Assembly: GCA_015767355.1 (NCBI GenBank)
Contig: JADWMH010000116.1
Location: forward strand, 1-6,822
Origin: Gammaproteobacteria bacterium
GTDB lineage: Bacteria > Pseudomonadota > Gammaproteobacteria > Chromatiales > Chromatiaceae
Reading direction: 5' to 3'
DNA: 6,822 nt
The position numbers were made by a program, and so were the translations under genes. Position 1 is the stretch's first letter; each line of letters opens with the position of its first letter. Under the pieces are notes generated by a model, which was given only the letters and a program-made list of their open reading frames with translations, was not told the DNA's origin and made no database searches. This document shows, one piece after another, positions 1-6,083 of this stretch.

Positions 1-1
1 C

Positions 2-1057
2 GGCAATGATCTGCACTATCGCGGCTACGACATTCTTGAGTTTGCCGAACAGGCCGAGTTCGAAGAGATCGCTTATTTGATTGTGCATGGCAAACTGCCC
101 AATCAGAGCGAACTGGATGCCTACAAAAGCAGGCTTCAATCCCTGCGTGATCTTCCTGATGCCGTAAAAAAGACGCTCGAACAACTCCCTGCAAAGACGC
201 ACCCGATGGATGTCATGCGCACAGGCTGTTCGGTGCTGGGCTGTGTCGAAACCGAAGAGAGCGCGCATCCCGCAGCCGGCGCCCGCCATATCACCGATCG
301 CCTGATGGCCTGCTTTGGCTCCATGCTGATCTACTGGTATCACTACAGTCACAGTAACGTGCGTATCGAACTGCAAACCGATGATGACTCCATCGGCGGG
401 CACTTTTTACATCTGCTGCATGGGCAGTCGCCGCCTGAATCCTGGGTGAAAGCGATGCATGTATCGCTGATTTTATATGCGGAGCATGAGTTCAATGCAT
501 CCACTTTCGCCGCACGCGTCATCGCTGGAACAGGGGCGGATATGCACTCCTGCATCAGCGGCGCTATCGGCGCTTTGAGAGGTCCCAAACATGGCGGCGC
601 CAACGAAGCGGCGTTTCACATCCAGCGGCGCTACTCCTCTGCCGATGAGGCCGAGGCTGACATTCGCGAGCGTGTTGCACGCAGGGAGATCATCATCGGT
701 TTTGGGCATCCGGTATACACCATTGGCGATCCGCGCAATGAAGTGATCAAGCGCGTCGCAAAGCAACTCTCTCAGGAGAATAACGACACCTTGATGTTTG
801 ATGTTGCATCACGCCTGGAAACCACCATGTGGGAGATGAAAAAAATGTTTCCCAACCTGGACTGGTTCTCAGCCGTTTCTTATAACCAGATGGGCGTACC
901 GACGGAGATGTTTACGCCGCTGTTTGTGATCTCCCGCACCTCCGGCTGGGGGGCGCATGTTATCGAGCAGCGTGAAGACGGAAAGATTATTCGCCCCTCT
1001 GCGAATTACACAGGTCCTGAAAACCTCAAATACACCCCGTTGGAAGATCGGACATAA
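2..1057 (+). CDS. prpC: 2-methylcitrate synthase PrpC (5'-partial)
   Basis: This enzyme condenses propionyl-CoA with oxaloacetate to 2-methylcitrate and CoA, the first committed step of the methylcitrate cycle, in the cytoplasm. The frame is open from base 2, beginning GNDLHYRGYDILEFAEQ, a typical internal PrpC segment, so the TTG at 77 is not the start. The 351 visible residues contain the citrate-synthase catalytic triad: His in GPKHGGAN (visible residue 197), His in GFGHPVYT (236) and Asp in PNLDWFS (287). Their spacings (39 and 51) equal those of His235, His274 and Asp325 of Salmonella PrpC as I recall them, so about 38 N-terminal residues lie outside the window. The C-terminal SRTSGWGAHVIEQ segment is the usual substrate/CoA-binding region. 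The PrpC-like start of the fragment and the adjacent prpD argue for methylcitrate synthase rather than housekeeping citrate synthase. It is followed by prpD after 3 bases, so the two are surely co-transcribed. Confidence 0.95.
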   Translation, partial: GNDLHYRGYDILEFAEQAEFEEIAYLIVHGKLPNQSELDAYKSRLQSLRDLPDAVKKTLEQLPAKTHPMDVMRTGCSVLGCVETEESAHPAAGARHITDRLMACFGSMLIYWYHYSHSNVRIELQTDDDSIGGHFLHLLHGQSPPESWVKAMHVSLILYAEHEFNASTFAARVIAGTGADMHSCISGAIGALRGPKHGGANEAAFHIQRRYSSADEAEADIRERVARREIIIGFGHPVYTIGDPRNEVIKRVAKQLSQENNDTLMFDVASRLETTMWEMKKMFPNLDWFSAVSYNQMGVPTEMFTPLFVISRTSGWGAHVIEQREDGKIIRPSANYTGPENLKYTPLEDRT

Positions 1058-1060
1058 AGT

Positions 1061-2515
1061 ATGAGCAAAGCCGCTGAAGTGGATACGACCCGTCCCGAGT
1101 TCGACAGGGTCATTCAGGATATCATCGATTATGTCATGCACTATGACGTCACAACCTCTGCTGAAGCGATGCAAACGGCGCGTTATGACTGGATGGACAC
1201 CATTGGTTGCGGGCTTCTGGCGCTGAATTATCCTGCGTGCACTAAAATGCTGGGTCCGGTTGTCCCCGGAGCCACCATGCAGGGAAGCGGTGCCCGCGTA
1301 CCCGGAACCTCCTATGAACTCGATCCCGTGCGCGCGGCCTGGAATATCGGTGCCATGGTGCGTTGGCTGGACTTCAACGACACCTGGCTGGCGGCGGAGT
1401 GGGGGCATCCCTCTGACAACCTTGGCGCCATTATGGCACTGGCCGACTACCAGTCACGCTCAGGGATGCGGGAAGGAAAGCCGTCGTTGAACATGAAAGA
1501 TGTGCTCATCGCCATGGTCAAGGCGCATGAAGTGCAGGGAGTCATCGCACTGGAAAACAGCTTCAACCGGGTTGGCCTTGACCATGTCATGCTGGTACGT
1601 ATTGCCTCTACTGCAGTTTGTGCGCACATGCTTGGCTGCAGCCGTGATGAATGCATGAATGCGGTGTCACATGCCTGGCTCGACGGCAGTTCACTGCGCA
1701 CCTATCGTCATGCGCCCAACACCGGCTCGCGCAAATCATGGGCGGCAGGCGACGCCTCCTCACGCGGGCTGTTTCTGGCTTTGATGGCGCAGCGCGGTGA
1801 AATGGGCTATCCCTCGGCCATCACGGCCAAAGGATGGGGATTTCAGGACGTCTCGTTTGGCGGAAATCGGCTCGAGTTCTCGCAGGAGTATGCAACCTAT
1901 ACCATGGAGAATATTCTTTTCAAGATCTCTTTTCCTGCCGAATTTCATGCACAAACCGCCGTGGAAGCAGCTATTATCCTGCATCCCATAGTCAGGGAGC
2001 GGCTGGATGATATCGATAAAATCGTTGTCAAGACGCAGGAGTCCGCACAGCGCATTATCAACAAGGTCGGACCGCTGGACAATCCGGCTGACCGTGACCA
2101 CTGCCTGCAATATATGATCGCCATCGGCCTGATAAAAGGGGATCTGTGCGCCGATGATTATGAGGATGAAACAGCGAACGACCCCCGCGTCGACGCCTTG
2201 CGTGAAAAAATGGAAGTCTCGGAAGATAGACGTTTCAGCGCAGAGTATCTGCAAGCTGACAAGCGTGCGATCGGCAATGCGATTCAGGTATTTTTCAAAG
2301 ATGGCAGCGCAACCGATAACATCGTTGTCGACTATCCTGTCGGCCATCGCCGCCGCCGTGATGAGGGCATCCCGCTGCTTGAAGCAAAATTTGAACGTAA
2401 TCTGCGTGGCTGCATCAGCCAAAAAAATGCACGGCAGATTCTTGAAATCTGCGCAAACCAGGAAACTTTTGAGAATACTACGGTGAATGAGATGATGACC
2501 TTGCTTCAAGTTTAA
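1061..2515 (+). CDS. prpD: 2-methylcitrate dehydratase PrpD
   Basis: PrpD dehydrates 2-methylcitrate to 2-methyl-cis-aconitate and belongs to the MmgE/PrpD family, which needs no iron-sulfur cluster. The 484-residue product matches the usual PrpD length (E. coli about 483) and is recognisably similar throughout: RPEFDRVIQDIIDYVMHY near the N terminus, RWLDFNDTWLAAEWGHPSDN (residues 101-120, with the conserved Asp and His of the active-site region), ENSFNRVGLDHV (165-176), YRHAPNTGSRKSWAAGD (215-231), FKISFPAEFHAQTAVEAA (287-304) and a NPADRDHC segment. The ATG at 1061 lies 3 bases after the prpC stop. The only Shine-Dalgarno-like sequence is a weak GGAAGATCGG inside the prpC end, so translational coupling to prpC is likely. 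An alternative MmgE/PrpD member (for example cis-aconitate decarboxylase) is unlikely given the strong PrpD resemblance and the prpC linkage. There is no sign of frameshift or truncation. Confidence 0.96.
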   Translation: MSKAAEVDTTRPEFDRVIQDIIDYVMHYDVTTSAEAMQTARYDWMDTIGCGLLALNYPACTKMLGPVVPGATMQGSGARVPGTSYELDPVRAAWNIGAMVRWLDFNDTWLAAEWGHPSDNLGAIMALADYQSRSGMREGKPSLNMKDVLIAMVKAHEVQGVIALENSFNRVGLDHVMLVRIASTAVCAHMLGCSRDECMNAVSHAWLDGSSLRTYRHAPNTGSRKSWAAGDASSRGLFLALMAQRGEMGYPSAITAKGWGFQDVSFGGNRLEFSQEYATYTMENILFKISFPAEFHAQTAVEAAIILHPIVRERLDDIDKIVVKTQESAQRIINKVGPLDNPADRDHCLQYMIAIGLIKGDLCADDYEDETANDPRVDALREKMEVSEDRRFSAEYLQADKRAIGNAIQVFFKDGSATDNIVVDYPVGHRRRRDEGIPLLEAKFERNLRGCISQKNARQILEICANQETFENTTVNEMMTLLQV

Positions 2516-2537
2516 CGAGATACTTGTAAAATCCGTC

Positions 2538-2562
2538 ATTCCGGCATGCTTTTAGCCGGAAT
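2538..2562. repeat. Short palindromic element after prpD
   Basis: A perfect 8-base inverted repeat, ATTCCGGC (2538-2545) and GCCGGAAT (2555-2562), is separated by a 9-base loop (ATGCTTTTA). It begins 23 bases after the prpD stop. No T-run follows on the + strand, so it is not a textbook intrinsic terminator, though the RNA hairpin could protect the 3' end of the prpCD message. From memory, the motif (GTCATTCCGGC...GCCGGAATCC) resembles a palindromic repeat dispersed in intergenic regions of several gammaproteobacterial genomes. That identity is recollection and cannot be verified from one copy. Confidence 0.6.
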
Positions 2563-2611
2563 CCATTATTAGTAACTTCTTAATAATTCCGTGAAAAGTA
2601 GTTGGGTCTGT

Positions 2612-2727
2612 ATAGGATGTGCTGAGCTTGCGAAGCGCATCGATCGTGCATGATGCGCTTGGCCTACATGGACGTAGGTCAGGGGCATGAGCAGGACGCG
2701 GAAGCTTCGTGCCTCAGCACATCCTAT
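2612..2727. repeat. 116-base palindromic element with nested hairpins (REP/MITE-like)
   Basis: The ends form a perfect 15-base inverted repeat: ATAGGATGTGCTGAG (2612-2626) and CTCAGCACATCCTAT (2713-2727). After small bulges the arms pair again, CGAAGC (2631-2636) with GCTTCG (2704-2709). Inside lie two further hairpins: AAGCGCATC (2633-2641) with GATGCGCTT (2652-2660), a perfect 9-base stem that competes in part with the outer stem, and CCTAC (2663-2667) with GTAGG (2674-2678) around ATGGAC. The whole could fold as a branched structure in DNA or RNA. I see no convincing target-site duplication at its borders. It carries no credible gene; a 64-codon frame starting at 2650 runs through it into the next gene and looks accidental. 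It is best read as a non-autonomous repeat lying between prpD and the nitroreductase gene. Confidence 0.7.
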
Positions 2728-2779
2728 GAACCTGTTGATCATCACGGAGTGATTGAAATGATAATATTCAGGACAAACT

Positions 2780-3445
2780 ATGAAAGTACGAGAAGCCCTT
2801 CAACAACGAAAATCAGTACGCGCTTTTTTGAAAAAAGATGTTGAAGCAGAGAAGATCCATAGCATTCTGGCGGCCGCCAGCCATGCCCCTTCCGGTGTCA
2901 ACACCCAGCCCTGGCAGGTCGCCGTGGTCTCCGGCAAGAAAAAACAGCAGCTGCAGCAGCAGATTGAAACAGTTTTTCGTGACGGGGTGAAGGGCAAAGC
3001 AGACTATCCCTACTATCCCCAGGAGTGGATAGAACCCTACAAATCCCGGCGCATCGCCTGCGGCGTGCAGATGTATTCCACACTAAAGATAGAGCGCGGC
3101 GACAAGCAGCGCCAGATGGATCAGTGGGCCGCCAATTTCCGTGCTTTTGATGCGCCTGTGATGCTGCTGTTCTTTATGGATGCAGGGATGCAAACCGGTT
3201 CCTACATGGATTACGGCATGTTCATGCAATCTGTGATGTTGGCCGCAGTGGAGCAGGGGTTGGCAACTTGTCCGCAGGCCTCCCTGGCTGACTACCCTGA
3301 ATTGATAAAAACTGTGCTGGATTACCCGCAAGAGAGCATTTTAATCTGTGGTATGGCGCTGGGTTATGAAGATAAAGAAGCCCTGGTAAACAGCTATCGT
3401 ACGCCGCGTGAAGACGTGGAATCATTTACGCGCTATTTTAAATAG
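2780..3445 (+). CDS. Nitroreductase-family flavoprotein
   Basis: The 221-residue product is a typical-length member of the FMN-dependent nitroreductase family, soluble enzymes that are usually dimeric and use NAD(P)H to reduce nitro compounds, quinones or related substrates. Visible family marks are RKSVRAF (residues 10-16, the basic FMN-phosphate-binding segment), APSGVNTQPW (36-45, the Pro-Ser-x-x-Asn-x-Gln-Pro-Trp FMN motif), a central GSYMDYGMFMQSVMLAA helix region (140-156), GMALGYED (191-198) and a closing RTPREDVESF segment (207-216). The ATG at 2780 has AGGA 6 bases upstream and the family motif begins at once, which supports this start. The physiological substrate cannot be deduced. 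The gene sits between prpD and prpE, separated from prpD by 264 bases containing two palindromic elements and from prpE by 76 bases. It could share a transcript with prpE, but no step of propionate catabolism needs a nitroreductase. There is no signal peptide or membrane segment. Confidence 0.9.
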   Translation: MKVREALQQRKSVRAFLKKDVEAEKIHSILAAASHAPSGVNTQPWQVAVVSGKKKQQLQQQIETVFRDGVKGKADYPYYPQEWIEPYKSRRIACGVQMYSTLKIERGDKQRQMDQWAANFRAFDAPVMLLFFMDAGMQTGSYMDYGMFMQSVMLAAVEQGLATCPQASLADYPELIKTVLDYPQESILICGMALGYEDKEALVNSYRTPREDVESFTRYFK

Positions 3446-3508
3446 CATTGCAGCGGAACCATAGCGCGGACTTTTTGAGAAGTTATGATTTCCAGCAGTG
3501 ACAAACCT

Positions 3509-3517
3509 GGAGGAGGG
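3509..3517 (+). promoter_or_regulatory. Strong ribosome-binding site deciding the prpE start
   Basis: GGAGGAGGG is an almost ideal anti-16S sequence ending 4 bases before the GTG at 3522. It lies inside the longer open frame that begins with GTG at 3498, where it would be read as Leu-Glu-Glu-Gly. No comparable site precedes 3498. Its position strongly favours 3522 as the true start of prpE. Confidence 0.85.
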
Positions 3518-3521
3518 TTTA

Positions 3522-5393
3522 GTGAACTACCAGCAAGAGTATGCGGCGGCAAAAAACGATCCGCAGGCATTCTGGAAGGAGAAGGCCGCTGCACTGGAGT
3601 GGTTCGCTCCGCCGCAGGAGATCCTGAGCCTGAATGAGTACGGCATCCATCACTGGTTTGCCGATGGCGAGATGAATACGGCCTATATGGCGCTGGATTA
3701 CCATGTGGACAACGGCCGTGCAGAGCAGGCGGCCCTGATTTACGACTCACCTGTCACCGGGAAAAAGAGAAGCTATAGCTATCGGCAGCTGCGTGATGAA
3801 GTCGCGCTATGCGCAGGCATGTTAAAAGGGCTGGGAGTTGTCAAAGGCGATCGGGTCATCGTCTACATGCCGATGATTCCCCAGGCGGTCATCGCGATGC
3901 TTGCCTGCGCGCGTCTCGGCGCTGTTCATTCAGTCGTCTTCGGCGGCTTTGCAGCCCCGGAACTGGCCATTCGTATCGATGATGCAACGCCCAGGGTTAT
4001 CCTCAGCGCCTCATGCGGCATTGAAGTCAACAGATGCGTTGAATATAAACCGCTGCTGGACAGGGCGATCGAATTGGCCACTCATACTCCGGATTACTCG
4101 GTTGTCTATCAACGTCAACGCAAACAGGCTGATATGTCACAGCCGCGTGATATTGACTGGAAACAGGCCATGGAGAGTGCGCGGCCTGCTGGCTGCACCC
4201 CGGTGATGGGAAGTGATCCACTCTATATCCTCTATACGTCGGGCACCACCGGCAAGCCCAAAGGCGTGGTGCGGGAGAACGGCGGCCACGCTGTCGCCAT
4301 GAAATACAGCATGAAAGCGATCTATGACATCAATCCGGGGGAAGTCTTCTGGGCGGCTTCCGATGTCGGCTGGGTTGTGGGGCACTCATATATCGTCTAT
4401 GCGCCGCTGCTGCATGGCTGCACCACCATCTTGTATGAAGGAAAGCCGGTGATGACCCCTGATGCCGGGGCATTCTGGCGCGTTATCGAAGAGTACAGAG
4501 TCAAGGCGCTGTTTACCGCCCCGACGGCGTTTCGCGCTATTCGCAAAGAGGATCCGGATGCCGAACTGGCCGGTAAATACGACCTGTCGTCTCTGCAGAC
4601 GCTCTTTTCCGCAGGTGAACGGCTTGATCCCTCCACGTTTGAATGGCTCGGTGAACATTTCAAAGTCCCTGTGATTGACCACTGGTGGCAAACAGAAACC
4701 GGCTGGGCGATTGTCGCGAACATGGTTGGCATTGAGCCCATGCCGCTCAAAGCAGGTTCCGCCACTGTCCCTTGTCCCGGCTACGATGTGCAAATTCTCG
4801 ATGAACAGGGAGAGCAGGCGTCGGCTGATCAACAGGGTAATATCGTCATCAAGCTGCCGCTGCCTCCGGGTTGTTTGACTACTATCTGGGGGGATGTGGC
4901 GCGTTATAAGGCGGGCTATCTTGAAGCGTATCCGGGCTTCTACCTCAGTGGTGACGGTGGCTATGTGGATAGAGATGGCTACCTGTTCATTATGGGGCGG
5001 GTCGATGATGTGATCAATGTCGCCGGGCACCGTCTGTCGACCGGAGAGATGGAGGAGATCATCGGCAAGCATGAAGCTGTCGCCGAATGCGCTGTTATCG
5101 GCCGCGATGATGCGCTCAAGGGGCAAATGCCGGTCGGTTTCGTGGTGTTGAAAAATGGATTCAAGGGAAATGACGAAGAAATCGGCAAAGCGCTCATCCA
5201 GCTGATGCGTGAAGAGATAGGAGCGGTCGCTTCTTTTAAAGAGCTTTATATCGTGGCGCGCCTGCCGAAAACCCGCTCGGGAAAACTACTGAGAAGAACT
5301 ATGCGCCAGATTTTCAATGGGGAGGAGTATACAGTGCCATCGACGATCGATGATCCGGGGTCATTGAATGAGATTACAACATTAATAGAGTGA
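3522..5393 (+). CDS. prpE: Propionyl-CoA synthetase PrpE
   Basis: PrpE activates propionate with ATP and CoA, via propionyl-AMP, to propionyl-CoA, feeding the methylcitrate cycle. The 623-residue product (GTG start chosen for the strong ribosome-binding site; E. coli PrpE is about 628) is an ANL-superfamily acyl-CoA synthetase of the acetyl/propionyl-CoA synthetase group. Motifs in order are RVIVYMPMIPQAVIAMLACARLG, the P-loop-like TSGTTGKPKG (Ser near residue 240), WWQTETGW (388-395), LPPGCLTTIWGD, SGDGGYVDRDGY (Asp478), GRVDDVINVAGHRL (492-505) and PKTRSGKLLRR, whose Lys588 is the catalytic lysine that is also the usual acylation-control site. The TETGW context, the LPPGC-TIWGD segment and the ending TIDDPGSLNEI match PrpE rather than acetyl-CoA synthetase. 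The gene is 76 bases after the nitroreductase gene; no clear promoter was seen in between. Some activity on acetate or other short acids is possible. Confidence 0.93.
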   Translation: MNYQQEYAAAKNDPQAFWKEKAAALEWFAPPQEILSLNEYGIHHWFADGEMNTAYMALDYHVDNGRAEQAALIYDSPVTGKKRSYSYRQLRDEVALCAGMLKGLGVVKGDRVIVYMPMIPQAVIAMLACARLGAVHSVVFGGFAAPELAIRIDDATPRVILSASCGIEVNRCVEYKPLLDRAIELATHTPDYSVVYQRQRKQADMSQPRDIDWKQAMESARPAGCTPVMGSDPLYILYTSGTTGKPKGVVRENGGHAVAMKYSMKAIYDINPGEVFWAASDVGWVVGHSYIVYAPLLHGCTTILYEGKPVMTPDAGAFWRVIEEYRVKALFTAPTAFRAIRKEDPDAELAGKYDLSSLQTLFSAGERLDPSTFEWLGEHFKVPVIDHWWQTETGWAIVANMVGIEPMPLKAGSATVPCPGYDVQILDEQGEQASADQQGNIVIKLPLPPGCLTTIWGDVARYKAGYLEAYPGFYLSGDGGYVDRDGYLFIMGRVDDVINVAGHRLSTGEMEEIIGKHEAVAECAVIGRDDALKGQMPVGFVVLKNGFKGNDEEIGKALIQLMREEIGAVASFKELYIVARLPKTRSGKLLRRTMRQIFNGEEYTVPSTIDDPGSLNEITTLIE

Positions 5394-5422
5394 ATGAGTC
5401 CACAATAACTCCGTGCAAGATT

Positions 5423-5501
5423 ACTTGTCTTTTCGACCATCGGGAGAAATCTTAGCTCATTGATAAATAAGATCTCTCACATTCGTTCGAGATGACAAAG
5501 T
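5423..5501. repeat. Imperfect long palindrome downstream of prpE
   Basis: Two arms, 5423-5453 and 5469-5501, are reverse complements at about 24 of 33 aligned positions with two single-base gaps, around a 15-base loop. The best-paired part is GAGAAATCTT (5444-5453) with AAGATCTCTC (5469-5478), with one mismatch. The outer ends, ACTTGTC and GACAAAGT, also pair with one bulge. It begins about 30 bases after the prpE stop. There is no T-run to make it a standard terminator, although its hairpin might end or protect the prpE transcript. From memory it resembles dispersed palindromic repeats with GAGAAATCTT and TTCGAGATGACA-type ends in other proteobacteria; this is unverified. Confidence 0.6.
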
Positions 5502-5576
5502 TCGTTATTTTGAGTTTACGCTGTCGCTTATCCCCCTGCGTGCTCGGCATATTCCTGTTATTTCCGCAGAATAAAA

Positions 5577-5591
5577 TTGTGCGCCGCACAA
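5577..5591. promoter_or_regulatory. Upstream operator copy of TTGTGC-N3-GCACAA
   Basis: TTGTGCGCCGCACAA is a perfect dyad (7-base arms around one central base) just upstream of the -35 box of the phasin promoter. The same half-sites recur at 5641-5655. Its TGC-N3-GCA core has the geometry of the CTGC-N3-GCAG sites I recall for the PHA-responsive repressor PhaR in Rhodobacter. PhaR is therefore the leading candidate binder, by inference only. Confidence 0.75.
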
Positions 5592-5598
5592 AAAATGC

Positions 5599-5627
5599 TT
5601 GACAGCCCTAAATGCCTGCGCTATTGT
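5599..5627 (+). promoter_or_regulatory. Sigma-70 promoter of the phasin-phaB operon
   Basis: The -35 box TTGACA (5599-5604, full consensus) and the -10 box TATTGT (5622-5627) are separated by exactly 17 bases. Transcription would start near 5634, giving a 5' leader of about 42 bases before the phasin ATG. The -10 region overlaps a degenerate operator copy, and perfect operator dyads lie on both sides, so this promoter looks strong and tightly repressed. Confidence 0.85.
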
Positions 5628-5638
5628 GCACTGCAACA
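5624..5638. promoter_or_regulatory. Degenerate operator copy over the -10 box
   Basis: TTGTGCACTGCAACA keeps the left half-site TTGTGC and the GCA of the right half-site, with two mismatches to TTGTGC-N3-GCACAA. It overlaps the -10 box and the likely transcription start. It may be a weak third repressor site between the two perfect dyads, or a chance result of shared sequence. Confidence 0.45.
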
Positions 5639-5640
5639 AA

Positions 5641-5655
5641 TTGTGCGATGCACAA
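5641..5655. promoter_or_regulatory. Downstream operator copy of TTGTGC-N3-GCACAA
   Basis: TTGTGCGATGCACAA is a perfect 6-base dyad around GAT, about 7 to 21 bases after the predicted transcription start, where a bound protein would block initiation or early elongation. Its centre is 64 bases from that of the upstream copy, close to six helical turns, so both could be held by one oligomer on the same DNA face. Confidence 0.75.
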
Positions 5656-5675
5656 TACGCAATCGGAGTACAACC

Positions 5676-6059
5676 ATGAACATGAACGAAACTATTGAAC
5701 TGATGAACCAGTCCACCAGCGAAGGCTATGCCAACCTGAATAAACTGGCCGAGATTAACATGAATGCCTGGCAACAGCTGGCTGCCGGGGAGATGGCGGT
5801 TATGAACCTCTTTTTCGAGACTGCCGGCAAGCAGGCGGATCTTCTGAAAGATGGCAAGCGTGTTGATGAGGTGATGGGAAAGCAGGCTGAGTTGGCCCGC
5901 GATTTGGGTGAACAACTGCTTGAGAGCAATAAAAAGGTGGTTGAGATCCTCGGCACTACCCGCGAAGAGTATCAGCATGTCGCCGAGGTCAGCACCGAGC
6001 AGGCCAGGTCACAGATGAACGAAGCGGCAGAAGCCGTCAAGCACGCCCAAGCAGCTTAA
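5676..6059 (+). CDS. Phasin family protein (PHA granule-associated)
   Basis: Phasins are small amphipathic helical proteins that coat intracellular polyhydroxyalkanoate granules, controlling their size and number. The 127-residue product is rich in Ala, Glu, Gln, Lys and Met, has no cysteine and one Trp (residue 32), and appears almost wholly helical. It contains the phasin-like pattern NLNKLAEINMNAWQQLAAGEM (residues 20-40) followed by charged heptad-like helices to the end (SNKKVVEILGTTREEYQHV at 84-102, then an Ala/Glu-rich tail). There is no signal peptide. The ATG at 5676 has GGAG 7 bases upstream. The frame is open back to TTG 5577, but that extension would include the operator and promoter, so it is rejected. 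phaB follows after 24 bases in the same operon, which supports the PHA role. Regulation is probably by a repressor binding the TTGTGC-N3-GCACAA dyads. The family assignment rests on composition, pattern and context, since phasins diverge quickly. Confidence 0.88.
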   Translation: MNMNETIELMNQSTSEGYANLNKLAEINMNAWQQLAAGEMAVMNLFFETAGKQADLLKDGKRVDEVMGKQAELARDLGEQLLESNKKVVEILGTTREEYQHVAEVSTEQARSQMNEAAEAVKHAQAA

Positions 6060-6083
6060 CCACTAACAGTAGGTATCTCTATT

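Noticed and set aside
77..1057. prpC read as starting at TTG 77
   Set aside because: The frame is open and PrpC-like from base 2, so the gene continues beyond the left edge.
869..1408. Long antisense frame (179 codons) across the prpC-prpD junction
   Set aside because: It is the shadow of two strongly recognised genes on the + strand and its product shows no family motif.
1760..2539. Long antisense frame (259 codons) opposite the prpD 3' half
   Set aside because: It is opposite a well-conserved PrpD region. The length reflects codon composition and no domain or ribosome-binding site supports it.
2735..2763. Possible promoter TTGATC-17-ATGATA for the nitroreductase gene
   Set aside because: The predicted start would fall at about 2770, within the ribosome-binding site, leaving almost no leader; the -10 match is poor.
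2650..2844. Small + strand frame of 64 codons
   Set aside because: It starts inside the palindromic element and overlaps the start of the nitroreductase gene in another frame; there is no credible ribosome-binding site.
4386..5126. Long antisense frame (246 codons) opposite prpE
   Set aside because: It mirrors the conserved core of PrpE and has no recognisable motif of its own.
5558..5574. AT-only 5-base dyad TTATT...AATAA just before the upstream operator
   Set aside because: It is too short and AT-rich to distinguish from chance and does not recur near the promoter.
5577..5675. N-terminal extension of the phasin frame back to TTG 5577
   Set aside because: The stretch holds the operator, the -35 and -10 boxes and the transcription start. 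The ATG at 5676 has its own GGAG site, and phasin-like sequence begins there.
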